From the IMG/VR virus record IMGVR_UViG_3300027659_000022, positions 1 to 64,000 of that record: a DNA stretch of 64,000 nt. The stretch is one strand, 5' to 3'. The position numbers were made by a program, and so were the translations under genes. Within the stretch, counting starts at the first letter, position 1, and every line of letters starts with the position of its first letter. This stretch comes from a virus. A model generated the notes under the pieces. That model was not told the origin of the DNA, searched no databases, and was given only the letters and a program-made list of their open reading frames with translations. Positions 43,967 through 52,216 of the stretch are shown here, piece by piece.

Positions 43967-43995
43967 TTGACTCTTTGATTATTCTATAGTATACT
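43967..43995 (+). promoter_or_regulatory. Strong sigma70-type promoter
   Basis: TTGACT (43967-43972), 17-nt spacer, TATACT (43990-43995). Each box matches its consensus in 5 of 6 positions with optimal spacing. It precedes the dNMP kinase by 20 nt; start near 44002, Shine-Dalgarno AAGGAGA. Confidence 0.85.
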
Positions 43996-44015
43996 GTCTT
44001 TGTAAGGAGACATTT

Positions 44016-44687
44016 ATGATTATAGGAGTATGTGGTTTTATTGGCAGCGGCAAGGACACCGTCGCAGACTATCTGGTTAACTTCCACGAATTTAGACGAG
44101 AATCATTTGCCAGCACACTGAAAGATGCTGTGGCAGCCGTATTTGGTTGGGACAGAACCATGTTGGAAGGTCGTACTAAAGCAGCTCGTGAGTGGCGCGA
44201 ACAGGTAGATCCATGGTGGGCCAAACGCTTAGATATGCCTACGCTAACCCCTCGATGGGTCTTGCAATACTGGGGCACAGAAGTCTGTAGAAAATCCTTC
44301 CACGATGATATCTGGATAGCCAGTTTAGAAAACAAACTGCGAAATTCACAGGATCATGTGGTAATCTCAGACTGCCGTTTTCCTAATGAAATTGCCAGCA
44401 TACGCAATGCGGGCGGTAAAATCATTTGGGTGCAACGTGGTGCGTTACCCGAGTGGTATGATACCGCAGTGGCAGCTAATCAAGGCTATAATTGGGCTCA
44501 TCAAGATCTCAAGATGCGAAAGATACACGCTTCAGAGACTGCTTGGGTGGGCACAGAGTTTGATCATATCTTGATCAACGATCACAGCATAGACGAGCTC
44601 TACGATACTGTGAGATCAATAATCAGCAACGAGATCACCTTGACGCCAAGTGACTCCTTCTTTGCTCAGAACGCCAGCACAGTTTAG
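44016..44687 (+). CDS. 1: Deoxynucleoside monophosphate kinase (T4 gp1-like)
   Basis: A 223-aa dNMP kinase that makes dNDPs for phage DNA synthesis. P-loop 'GVCGFIGSGKDTVADYLV' (GFIGSGKD at residues 7-14), then 'FASTLKDAVAAVFGWDR' and 'TPRWVLQYWGTEVCRKSF', 'DHVVISDCRFPNEIASI' (catalytic/nucleotide motif with DCRFPNE). T4 gp1 is 241 aa. It is driven by a host-type early promoter, unlike the surrounding late genes. Its last 72 nt overlap the antisense HNH-like gene. Confidence 0.88.
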   Translation: MIIGVCGFIGSGKDTVADYLVNFHEFRRESFASTLKDAVAAVFGWDRTMLEGRTKAAREWREQVDPWWAKRLDMPTLTPRWVLQYWGTEVCRKSFHDDIWIASLENKLRNSQDHVVISDCRFPNEIASIRNAGGKIIWVQRGALPEWYDTAVAANQGYNWAHQDLKMRKIHASETAWVGTEFDHILINDHSIDELYDTVRSIISNEITLTPSDSFFAQNASTV

Positions 44688-45011
44688 ACATATGGTTTTA
44701 AGATTCGCAGCTCGGCAGTTGTCTAAATTGCCGTCCATGTGAAACACTCTAAAAACTTCCGCATGCGGAGAACGAAACCCGCATTTTTCACACTGCGATT
44801 TCATTCTATAGCCACTGCGCAACCATCGTGGCACTCCTGTGTATAACCCATGAGCCATACAGATTTCACAGAGACTTCTATAATAGGTCTTGGAATTTTT
44901 CTTATAGTTCACAGCACAGGGTCTTGCACCGCACTTGCATAGTGGTCTCATACAGATATTTAACGCTTCTGTACCTTTTGCGCCCCTTTTGATTGGCACG
45001 TAATCATCCAT
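44616..45011 (-). CDS. HNH-endonuclease-like zinc-binding protein
   Basis: A 131-aa protein with two cysteine clusters: Cys25, Cys27, Cys32, Cys48, Cys51 and Cys74, Cys77, Cys108, Cys111. The second encloses 'FRVFHMDGNLDNCRAANLKT' (His91, Asp93, Asn95) between CEKCGF and CLNC, the arrangement of HNH nucleases with a zinc ribbon. Such proteins are often homing-type or mobile in T4-like phages. It starts at ATG 45011, 53 nt upstream of and divergent from gp18, and its 3' end overlaps the dNMP kinase. Activity is not proven; the 'HNH' signature is partial. Confidence 0.6.
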   Translation of the reverse strand: MDDYVPIKRGAKGTEALNICMRPLCKCGARPCAVNYKKNSKTYYRSLCEICMAHGLYTGVPRWLRSGYRMKSQCEKCGFRSPHAEVFRVFHMDGNLDNCRAANLKTICLNCAGVLSKEGVTWRQGDLVADY

Positions 45012-45027
45012 TTTTACTTGATACAGC

Positions 45028-45033
45028 TAAATA
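45028..45033 (+). promoter_or_regulatory. TAAATA late-promoter core for tail sheath
   Basis: TAAATA upstream of gp18. A start near 45039 leaves a leader of about 26 nt containing AGGAGA before the ATG at 45065. Confidence 0.55.
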
Positions 45034-45064
45034 TTATGAGCAACTATTACCAGGAGAAAATGGG

Positions 45065-48000
45065 ATGGCACTACAATCACCAGGCGTACAAGTTACGGTA
45101 ATCGACGAGAGTTTTTATACACCAGCAGAACCTGGTACCACACCTCTTATCGTAGTAGCAACAGCGCAAGATAAAACCAATGGTGCAGGCACAGGCACTG
45201 CATTAGGTACCACAGCGGCCAATGCTGGCAAGGCCTTTAAGATAACCAGCCAGCGAGAACTTACAGAAACATTCGGCGTTCCATTCTTTGAGAAAACAGC
45301 CAGTGCTACTCCTGTACATGGTTCAGAGCGCAACGAATACGGACTGCTTACAGCCTACAGTTTATTGGGTGTAAGCAATGCTGCTTTTATCGTAAGAGCA
45401 GATGTCGACCTAGACGAACTAGAAGCACAGACTGACGCCCCGGGAGCGAATCCCACAAACGGCCAGTGGTGGATTGATACGCAGGCCACAACCTGGGGTA
45501 TCCAAGAGTGGAATGGTGCCGCTGCAACAGTAGCAGGCGGCCAGAAATTCACATATAAAGTGCCAATCGTACTCACAGACGCAGACTATCCTTCAAAAAT
45601 TGTTCTTAATGGCAACGCCCCAAAAGAAGGAGTAGGCAAGATTGGTGACTATGCTGTGGTTTTCCGCACAGTGGAAGGTGACACTAGTTTTGGTGCAGAA
45701 GAAGAATATGCTAGAATCTATTACAAGAGTCCCGGTGCTCCAGCGTCTGCTGGTGGCAATGTAGCTGCGGTTGATGCAGGCGAATGGGTTCTAGTTGGAT
45801 CTAACGAATGGCAGTCTAGCTGGCCTACAGTTAGCGGGACAGCAGTTAATACTTCAGTGACTTATGATTTTTATATAAACAACAGTTTGGTCACTGGTAC
45901 AGGAACTATTACGCAAGTGGCCTCAGCTATTAACTCTGGCAGTATTGAAGGAGTCAGCGCCCAGGCCATCAGCGGTAGATTGTACATTTACTCCAATGGT
46001 GAAACAAGCGCCACCGACGACTCAACCGGAGCAGATGGCAGAATTGTAATAGCGGTTGGAACATCTCCTTTAAGTAATGTTGGATTGACAGCAGGAACAT
46101 ATCTCAATCCTCGTCTAGCACAACAACCCCATACATCAATACCTGCGTTCAAACTTGCAGATAATGCCGGAACGGTAGGCGGAGCAGCCACTGGCAGTGT
46201 GTGGGTCAAAACCACCGAACCCAATAACGGCGCTCGTTTGAGAGCCAAACGTTGGAGCTCAGCCACACTGTCATGGGTCAGCTATGAAGCACCTATCTAT
46301 GACACCACCTCAGCAGCTCTGTACTATCTAGATCGCAGCGGAGGCGGTGCAGGTATTGCAGAAGATGCATTATTCACACAGTCAAATGCCAAAGAAACAT
46401 CTGGTCTTGACACAACACCTGCTACAGCAACATTTAGATTATGGCGTAGAAATATTGCTGTAGGTTCAGCTACCAGCATCACCAGCAATATAATTAAAAA
46501 CGGCACATTGGGATCATCAGGTACCAAAACATTTACCATCAGTGAATCACTGAAAACCACACTTGCCCTAGACACTGCGAAAACAATTACATTTACAGCA
46601 GTCAATACCAGCGCAGATGCAGAACTAATGGCTGCGGCTATTAACGCAGCTGGATTTACCAACATTGTGGCTTCTGTTACAGCAGTCAGCCTTACATCTA
46701 ACAGATTAATTATCAGTCACACACTAGGTGGAGATTTTAGACTAGTAGATACAGTAAGCACCGCAGTGGCCAGTATGTTTACTGCTTACAACATAGACAC
46801 ACTAGCAGGCACAGAAAACTTCTACGCTGCAGAATCTGCAGTAGGAGGCTACCTAGCTTCTGGTTGGAAGCCACTAGCAGCCTCGGATCCAAGATTTGCT
46901 GCTTCTCCAGATGCTCCGTTGAACGAGCCACAGGACGGTCAGTTATGGTATAATCCGAACTTCTCAGAAGTTGATCTAATGGTGCACAATGGTAATACAT
47001 GGGTTGGATATCGTCATTCGACAGCACCGTACTATGAAGCAGCCACAGCAACATTGAGAAACGGATATCTGCCTATAGTGTCAGCTTCAAATCCCTACAA
47101 GGCCAGCGTAACTGCCAATGGTGATATATGGATCAGCACAGCGGATCTTGAAAATTATCCTACCATTTACAGATACAACACCAACTTGAGTGATGTACCT
47201 GATCTTGCACAGCGTTGGGAACTGGTAGACAAAGCAGACGATACCACAGAAGAAGGTGTGTTGTTTGCAGATGCACGTTGGAATACCGCAGGTACTTCAA
47301 CAGTGGCCAGCACCATAGAAGACCTAATTACCAACAACTTCTTAGATCCAGACGCTCCGGATCCTGCACTATATCCTAAGGGTATGCTGTTATGGAACCT
47401 ACGCCGCAGCGGAGGTAACGTCAAACAGTATCAAAACAGCTACATTGATACTACCGCTGATAATCCAAGAACCAGTGCAGCTACACTAGCAGGTTCAGCA
47501 TTTGTCAGCGGCAGCGGTGAAAGCATGGAAACCTATGCCACAGACCGTTGGACCACAGCTTCAGGCAACAACGAAGATGGCTCAGGATCATTTGGTCGCA
47601 AAGCACAGCGCAAGGTTGTAACACAGGCCTTGAAGAGTGTAGTTGATACCAGTCAAGAGATCCGTGACGAAGAACGCCGCAATTTCAACATCATAGCTGC
47701 TCCTGGTTATCCAGAACTGTTGAGCAATCTAGTGAATCTAAACATCGATCGCGGTGTTACAGCGTTCGTGGTTGGCGACACACCGTTGAGACTACCTTCA
47801 GATGCCACAAGTTTAACCACATGGGGTACTAATGCTAACCTAGTCACAGACAACGGTGACGATGGTGTTGTTACATATGATGAGTATTTGGCGGTTTATT
47901 ATCCAAACGGATTCACCACTGATCTCAGCGGTTCGCCTGCAGTGGTTCCAGCTAGCCACATGATGCTGAAGACCATCACACTCAGTGACAACGTCAGCTT

Positions 48001-48529
48001 CCCATGGTTTGCACCAGCAGGAACACGTCGAGGTGGTATTACTAATGCAACAGCAGTGGGTTATATTGACGCTGCCACAGGTGAATTCCAAACTGTAGCT
48101 CTAAACGAAGGACAGCGTGATACATTGTATGATCTTAAGATCAATCCAATTCCATTCTTCAACGGAATAGGATTAGTAGCACACGGACAAAAGACTCGCG
48201 CAAGAAACGCTTCAGCATTGGATCGTATCAATGTAGCACGTTTAGTGGTATATCTACGCAGCCAGTTGAACAAGCTAGCTCGTCCGTATATCTTTGAACC
48301 CAATGATAAAATCACACGTGATGAAATCAAACAAGCTGTAGATAGTCTATTGTTAGAACTAGTAGGACTAAGAGCACTCTACGACTTTGCGGTTGTCTGT
48401 GACGAAAGCAACAACACACCTGCAAGGATAGATCGCAACGAACTGTATGTTGATATTGCAATTGAACCCGTGAAGGCGATTGAGTTCATTTACATTCCGT
48501 TACGTGTCAAGAACACAGGAGAAATTTAA
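45065..48529 (+). CDS. 18: Tail sheath protein (T4 gp18)
   Basis: A 1154-aa contractile sheath subunit. N-terminus 'MALQSPGVQVTVIDESFYTP' and C-terminal segments 'FPWFAPAGTRRGGITNATAV', 'LNEGQRDTLYDLKINPIPFF', 'RINVARLVVYLRSQLNKLAR' and 'FEPNDKITRDEIKQAVDSLL' are diagnostic of gp18. T4 gp18 is 659 aa, so about 500 extra residues are inserted centrally, including beta-type domains near residues 255-350 and 480-600 and several W-hairpins (GQLWYNPNFSEVDLMVHNGN). These likely decorate the outside of the sheath. The start at 45065 follows AGGAGAAAATGGG; the upstream extension of the frame overlaps the antisense gene's promoter region. Confidence 0.92.
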   Translation: MALQSPGVQVTVIDESFYTPAEPGTTPLIVVATAQDKTNGAGTGTALGTTAANAGKAFKITSQRELTETFGVPFFEKTASATPVHGSERNEYGLLTAYSLLGVSNAAFIVRADVDLDELEAQTDAPGANPTNGQWWIDTQATTWGIQEWNGAAATVAGGQKFTYKVPIVLTDADYPSKIVLNGNAPKEGVGKIGDYAVVFRTVEGDTSFGAEEEYARIYYKSPGAPASAGGNVAAVDAGEWVLVGSNEWQSSWPTVSGTAVNTSVTYDFYINNSLVTGTGTITQVASAINSGSIEGVSAQAISGRLYIYSNGETSATDDSTGADGRIVIAVGTSPLSNVGLTAGTYLNPRLAQQPHTSIPAFKLADNAGTVGGAATGSVWVKTTEPNNGARLRAKRWSSATLSWVSYEAPIYDTTSAALYYLDRSGGGAGIAEDALFTQSNAKETSGLDTTPATATFRLWRRNIAVGSATSITSNIIKNGTLGSSGTKTFTISESLKTTLALDTAKTITFTAVNTSADAELMAAAINAAGFTNIVASVTAVSLTSNRLIISHTLGGDFRLVDTVSTAVASMFTAYNIDTLAGTENFYAAESAVGGYLASGWKPLAASDPRFAASPDAPLNEPQDGQLWYNPNFSEVDLMVHNGNTWVGYRHSTAPYYEAATATLRNGYLPIVSASNPYKASVTANGDIWISTADLENYPTIYRYNTNLSDVPDLAQRWELVDKADDTTEEGVLFADARWNTAGTSTVASTIEDLITNNFLDPDAPDPALYPKGMLLWNLRRSGGNVKQYQNSYIDTTADNPRTSAATLAGSAFVSGSGESMETYATDRWTTASGNNEDGSGSFGRKAQRKVVTQALKSVVDTSQEIRDEERRNFNIIAAPGYPELLSNLVNLNIDRGVTAFVVGDTPLRLPSDATSLTTWGTNANLVTDNGDDGVVTYDEYLAVYYPNGFTTDLSGSPAVVPASHMMLKTITLSDNVSFPWFAPAGTRRGGITNATAVGYIDAATGEFQTVALNEGQRDTLYDLKINPIPFFNGIGLVAHGQKTRARNASALDRINVARLVVYLRSQLNKLARPYIFEPNDKITRDEIKQAVDSLLLELVGLRALYDFAVVCDESNNTPARIDRNELYVDIAIEPVKAIEFIYIPLRVKNTGEI

Positions 48530-48531
48530 AA

Positions 48532-49182
48532 ATGGCAATTACATCACTGAATAATTTAGGTATTCCAACAACTAACGCAGCTGGCAGCACACAAGTGCTG
48601 TTGATGCCTAAATTAAAATATCGCTTTAGGGTTACATTGTTGGGTTTTGGAGTTGCCGCTGCCACAGAACTTACCAAGCAGGTACAGGACGTGACTAGAC
48701 CCAAGGTGTCATTTGAAGAAATGACCTTAGACATCTATAATTCCAAAGTCAAACTGGCCGGAAGATATACCCTGGAAAATATTACATTGACCTTACGTGA
48801 TGATGCCAGCGGTCAAGTGCAAAAACTTGTGGGACAACAGATCCAGAAACAATACGATTTCATGGAACAGGCATCTGCTCGTTCAGGTATCGACTATAAA
48901 TTTACCACACGCATTGAAGTCTTAGACGGTGGTAACGGCGCTTTGGTTCCTTCAACTCTAGAAACATTCGAACTATATGGATGCTTTGTTCAGAACGCAG
49001 ACTACGGTGATGCCAACTATTCTACCAATGAACATATGACGGTGGCATTGACGCTCGCCTACGATAATTTGGTTCAGTTCGCAGCAGGCGCAGCATCTAC
49101 TAGCCCGATTGGTGGTATTGGTGCAGCAGTAGGACGCTCTCTTGGTGCAGCCGTAACTGGTGCATCAACTACACAGGGTTAA
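48532..49182 (+). CDS. 19: Tail tube protein (T4 gp19)
   Basis: A 216-aa inner tail tube subunit: 'LMPKLKYRFRVTLLGFG', 'ELTKQVQDVTRPKVSFEEMT', 'NSKVKLAGRYTLENITLTLR', 'DADYGD'-like NADYGDANYSTNEHMTVALT. T4 gp19 is 163 aa; the extra length is an Ala/Gly tail. It follows gp18 by 2 nt and is closed by a terminator. Confidence 0.92.
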   Translation: MAITSLNNLGIPTTNAAGSTQVLLMPKLKYRFRVTLLGFGVAAATELTKQVQDVTRPKVSFEEMTLDIYNSKVKLAGRYTLENITLTLRDDASGQVQKLVGQQIQKQYDFMEQASARSGIDYKFTTRIEVLDGGNGALVPSTLETFELYGCFVQNADYGDANYSTNEHMTVALTLAYDNLVQFAAGAASTSPIGGIGAAVGRSLGAAVTGASTTQG

Positions 49183-49199
49183 TTGAACCTATAATCAAG

Positions 49200-49227
49200 A
49201 AAAGCTCGATTATTCGAGCTTTTTTTG
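49200..49227 (+). terminator. Rho-independent terminator after gp19
   Basis: A 10-bp stem AAAAGCTCGA / TCGAGCTTTT with TTAT loop and a run of T. A leaderless-type promoter core follows 5 nt later. Confidence 0.9.
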
Positions 49228-49232
49228 TGACA

Positions 49233-49238
49233 TAAATA
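49233..49238 (+). promoter_or_regulatory. TAAATA late-promoter core, leaderless geometry
   Basis: TAAATA, 5 nt (TTTGT), ATG at 49244; no Shine-Dalgarno. Confidence 0.65.
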
Positions 49239-49243
49239 TTTGT

Positions 49244-50347
49244 ATGGCAAACTATTTTACAAGATTTCTCACTGGTGTCGGCGAAGGTTTATTAACTCCT
49301 AAAGGTCAGAGCGCAAACTGGCGCCATGCCACCAAGTTGTTCATAGATGGCAACATGCGGCTGGCTCCTCGCACCAAGTTCAACTACTATGTGAGATTTG
49401 ATCTAGACAAAAGTGTGGTGCGTGTTCCTGCATTTACACAAAAACATCATGAAGAAATTGGCCTGCTAGTCAAAACAGTAGAACTACCTAAGTATAATTT
49501 TGATAGTGTGGTAAAAAATCAGTATAATAGAAAAAAATTAGTCTATAAGAATTTCAATTACGACCCTGTGTCCATAACCATGCACGATGATGCTACGGGA
49601 GTTATCAATGCGATGTGGGCTGTATATTATGGATATTATATTGCTGATAGACAATTGCCAGAATCGGCCTATTCTGAAACCAAATATCGTGCGGCTGATA
49701 CTCCTAAAGACAATTTCCGATACGGTATGGACAACGATGTCACTGCTGGATTTTTTAAATCAGTTAGCATTTATACCATGGCACGCAGAAGATTTTTAGG
49801 ATACACTTTGATTAATCCAAGAATCAAATCATGGAATCACGGTAACATGGATTATGCAGCTAGTGAATTTGCAGAAAGTACCATGACTTTGGAATATGAA
49901 TCAGTTAAATATTCAGCGGGACAGGTATCATTTAATAATCCCAAAGGATTCGCTACACTTCACTATGATTCTATGCCAAGCCCTATATCAGTGGCAGGTG
50001 GCGGCGTTGCTACACTAACCGGCGAAGGCGGTGTCCTAGACGGGCTAGAGCAGATATTCGGAAATATCGGCTCCGGTGCTGCGTTCGACAGCAAAGGAGG
50101 GTTTCTCAGCACTGCCATTGCATCAATAAACACCTACAAGAATTTTAAATCTCTAACACCGGCACAGTTGAAATCAGAAGCCATCAATATACTCAGCGAT
50201 CCAGGAAATATCTCATCAGCTATATCTACAGTAGGTGGAGTTATAGGTGCGGCATTTCCAAAGAGTGCGACACCGACGCCATCTACCACAGCTACTCAAC
50301 GACCGTTGGTAGGAGACTTCCCCCCAGCACCAGGAAATCAAGCATAA
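49244..50347 (+). CDS. Second tube-fold protein (gp19/gp54/gp48-like)
   Basis: A 367-aa protein. Residues about 50-235 follow the gp19 plan: 'FNYYVRFDLDK', 'LVKTVELPKYNFDSVVKNQY', 'NYDPVSITMHDDATGVINAM', 'MDYAASEFAESTMTLEYESV'. T4 has three tube-fold proteins (gp19, gp54, gp48); size and extra C-terminal Gly/Ala/Pro-rich domain suit a baseplate tube initiator or cap. Which of gp54 or gp48 it is cannot be decided by eye. It is transcribed separately from gp19. Confidence 0.65.
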   Translation: MANYFTRFLTGVGEGLLTPKGQSANWRHATKLFIDGNMRLAPRTKFNYYVRFDLDKSVVRVPAFTQKHHEEIGLLVKTVELPKYNFDSVVKNQYNRKKLVYKNFNYDPVSITMHDDATGVINAMWAVYYGYYIADRQLPESAYSETKYRAADTPKDNFRYGMDNDVTAGFFKSVSIYTMARRRFLGYTLINPRIKSWNHGNMDYAASEFAESTMTLEYESVKYSAGQVSFNNPKGFATLHYDSMPSPISVAGGGVATLTGEGGVLDGLEQIFGNIGSGAAFDSKGGFLSTAIASINTYKNFKSLTPAQLKSEAINILSDPGNISSAISTVGGVIGAAFPKSATPTPSTTATQRPLVGDFPPAPGNQA

Positions 50348-50348
50348 C

Positions 50349-50714
50349 ATGGCTACCAATCTACCCTCATTTGAAATCCAAGACAGTGCCGCAGGTACCA
50401 AGCTGTATTTTGACACCTACGGTGAAGCTGCGCTGGAGTTCGCAGCCAACGACGTCACAGCCGCTGTGAGCTTTTTCACTGCCGCAGGTTTTGACTCAGA
50501 TGCAGCTGCCACTGTGGCTATGACACTGCTGCGCCAGGCTAAGATTGATGCTACTCCTATCTCACAGATCTTAGATACGCTTACCGGGACGAACAAAAAC
50601 AAACTCAGCCAATTAGTTGGAGAGATACTGAACAATAATCGTGTGCCAACCAGCCTTCTGGGGTTTAGAACCGCAGATGTCAAACCTGCCCAGATCAGAA
50701 ACATAGCTGCATAA
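50349..50714 (+). CDS. Small helical protein, conserved position before gp4
   Basis: A 121-aa Ala-rich helical protein: 'VSFFTAAGFDSDAAATVAMT', 'LLRQAKIDATPISQILDTLT', 'GEILNNNRVPTSLLGFRTAD'. Its stop overlaps the gp4 start (TAATG), so it is likely co-translated with the head completion gene. Similar small proteins are found beside tail and head completion genes in marine T4-like phages; function unknown. Confidence 0.6.
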   Translation: MATNLPSFEIQDSAAGTKLYFDTYGEAALEFAANDVTAAVSFFTAAGFDSDAAATVAMTLLRQAKIDATPISQILDTLTGTNKNKLSQLVGEILNNNRVPTSLLGFRTADVKPAQIRNIAA

Positions 50715-51154
50715 TGGGCAAATTCGCACAGGGTAGATTTGAAATGAAAAATCCTGCCAAGTACGTAGGATTAAAAACTCCGTTGGCTCGCAGCTCATGG
50801 GAATTCGTGTTCATGCGGATGTTGGATGAACACCCAGGCGTACAGAATTGGGCCTCAGAAAGCATCAAGATACCCTATAGAGATCCCCTGACTGGTCGCA
50901 GTACCATATATGTGCCAGATTTTTTTATCGTGTATCAAGATAAGAATGGTGCTAAACACGCAGAAGTTGTAGAAGTTAAACCTTCTAATCACACATTTAG
51001 AGAAGCTGTGGGCAGAAGCCAATATAATCAACAGCAGTATGTGAAAAACATGGCCAAATGGGAAGCTGCTAACGCTTGGTGCAAACAGCAGAACATAAAA
51101 TTTAGGGTGATAAACGAAACAGACATTTTCCATCAAGGCACAAAACGAAGATAA
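50714..51154 (+). CDS. 4: Head completion protein (T4 gp4-like, TnsA-like nuclease fold)
   Basis: A 146-aa protein. 'YVGLKTPLARSSWEFVFMRM', 'NWASESIKIPYRDPLTG', and 'YVPDFFIVYQDKNG ... VVEVKP' carry the PD-(D/E)xK signature (PD at residues about 69-70, ExK in EVKP). This matches the T4 head completion protein gp4 (gp50/gp65), 150 aa, which seals packaged heads before tail joining. A nuclease role on protruding DNA ends is inferred from the fold. Confidence 0.8.
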   Translation: MGKFAQGRFEMKNPAKYVGLKTPLARSSWEFVFMRMLDEHPGVQNWASESIKIPYRDPLTGRSTIYVPDFFIVYQDKNGAKHAEVVEVKPSNHTFREAVGRSQYNQQQYVKNMAKWEAANAWCKQQNIKFRVINETDIFHQGTKRR

Positions 51155-51161
51155 GTATGAT

Positions 51162-51638
51162 ATGACCAAAAGACTTGAAGAATTGTTAAATCTAGAAACC
51201 ACAGAACACACGGCAGCAACGCCAGTTGAAGCACCTACACATGAACAGGTACAGAGCCTGGATGACAGCTATCGCAGAGTGGCCGAAATCACTAGAGGAC
51301 TGCCGCAGATCAAAGAGCTCGATGAGTTAGATGATAGAGAACTAGACGAGCTGGCTAAAAAAGCAGAAGCTGCATATGATGATCTAATGGATCTTGGTAT
51401 GAACGTAGAAGTTAGATATGCAGGGCGTATCTTTGAAGTAGCTGCTAGCATGATGGGCAACGCTATCACTGCTAAAACCAATAAGATAGATAAAAAACTC
51501 AAGAGCGTAGATCTACAACTAAAGAAGCTGAAAATAGACAATGACGCAGGTAATGAACAAGACGGTGTCATCAACGGTGCTGCCTATGTGATCACAGACC
51601 GCAACGAGCTGCTGAAAAAATTAAGCGGAAAAGCATAA
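51162..51638 (+). CDS. 16: Small terminase subunit (T4 gp16-like)
   Basis: A 158-aa Glu/Asp/Lys-rich helical protein. 'LPQIKELDELDDRELDELAK', 'AAYDDLMDLGMNVEVRYAGR', 'FEVAASMMGNAITAKTNKID' and 'KLKSVDLQLKKLKID' resemble T4-like gp16, which forms a ring, recognises DNA and regulates gp17. T4 gp16 is 164 aa. It is separated from gp17 by three other genes. Its stop is part of a TAAATA core. Confidence 0.7.
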   Translation: MTKRLEELLNLETTEHTAATPVEAPTHEQVQSLDDSYRRVAEITRGLPQIKELDELDDRELDELAKKAEAAYDDLMDLGMNVEVRYAGRIFEVAASMMGNAITAKTNKIDKKLKSVDLQLKKLKIDNDAGNEQDGVINGAAYVITDRNELLKKLSGKA

Positions 51639-51641
51639 ATA
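51636..51641 (+). promoter_or_regulatory. TAAATA late-promoter core, leaderless geometry
   Basis: Overlaps the gp16 stop codon; 5 nt (CAAGT) then ATG at 51647, without Shine-Dalgarno. Confidence 0.65.
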
Positions 51642-51646
51642 CAAGT

Positions 51647-52213
51647 ATGAAAACTTTTAAAGAATATCTCACTGAAAACAAAAAAATCTACAGCTTCAAG
51701 GTCAAAGTTGCTGGCGACATTCCTGAGAATTTTCAGGAAAGTCTCAAGACCAAACTAGAACGCTGCAAGGTCGTGACCTTTGAAAAGATGAGCACAACAC
51801 CTATACAGAAGTTTCCGCTGGATTTTCCAAACAAAAGCAACATGGAAGTCACTGTGTTTGAAGTTGTTACAGAATATCCGGTAACTCCTCCAGAAATTGC
51901 TGTTATGATCAAGGGCTCCGGAATCACTGAAGACTGTTTTCGTGTACGCGGCAGCGGCGAACCTACAGAAATGGATCAGCTGCTCATGGACAATGAGCCC
52001 ACAGGTGATGCACTGTTAGATGAACAGGACATGGACAAAAGCACAGGAAAAATCAAACACAAAGATTATTTCGGAGATGATTTCAACAAGAGTTTCTTAA
52101 AAGATTTAACTAAAGCTGCCAAAGATCGCAAGAAGGATGGCATCAACGTGGAATACAAACTGCCTAAGGGCAAACAAGACAAAGCAGGTGCTAAAAGCGC
52201 CCTAGGGAGTTAA
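51647..52213 (+). CDS. Virion-associated protein, unknown
   Basis: A 188-aa protein starting MKTFKEYLTENKKIYSFKVK. 'KTF-x-E(Y/F)L' starts are common among T4-like head and core proteins. The middle is alpha/beta ('MEVTVFEVVTEYPVTPPEIA') and the C-terminus is Lys/Asp-rich. A structural or capsid-internal role is inferred from the N-terminus and neighbours. Confidence 0.6.
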   Translation: MKTFKEYLTENKKIYSFKVKVAGDIPENFQESLKTKLERCKVVTFEKMSTTPIQKFPLDFPNKSNMEVTVFEVVTEYPVTPPEIAVMIKGSGITEDCFRVRGSGEPTEMDQLLMDNEPTGDALLDEQDMDKSTGKIKHKDYFGDDFNKSFLKDLTKAAKDRKKDGINVEYKLPKGKQDKAGAKSALGS

Positions 52214-52216
52214 TAC

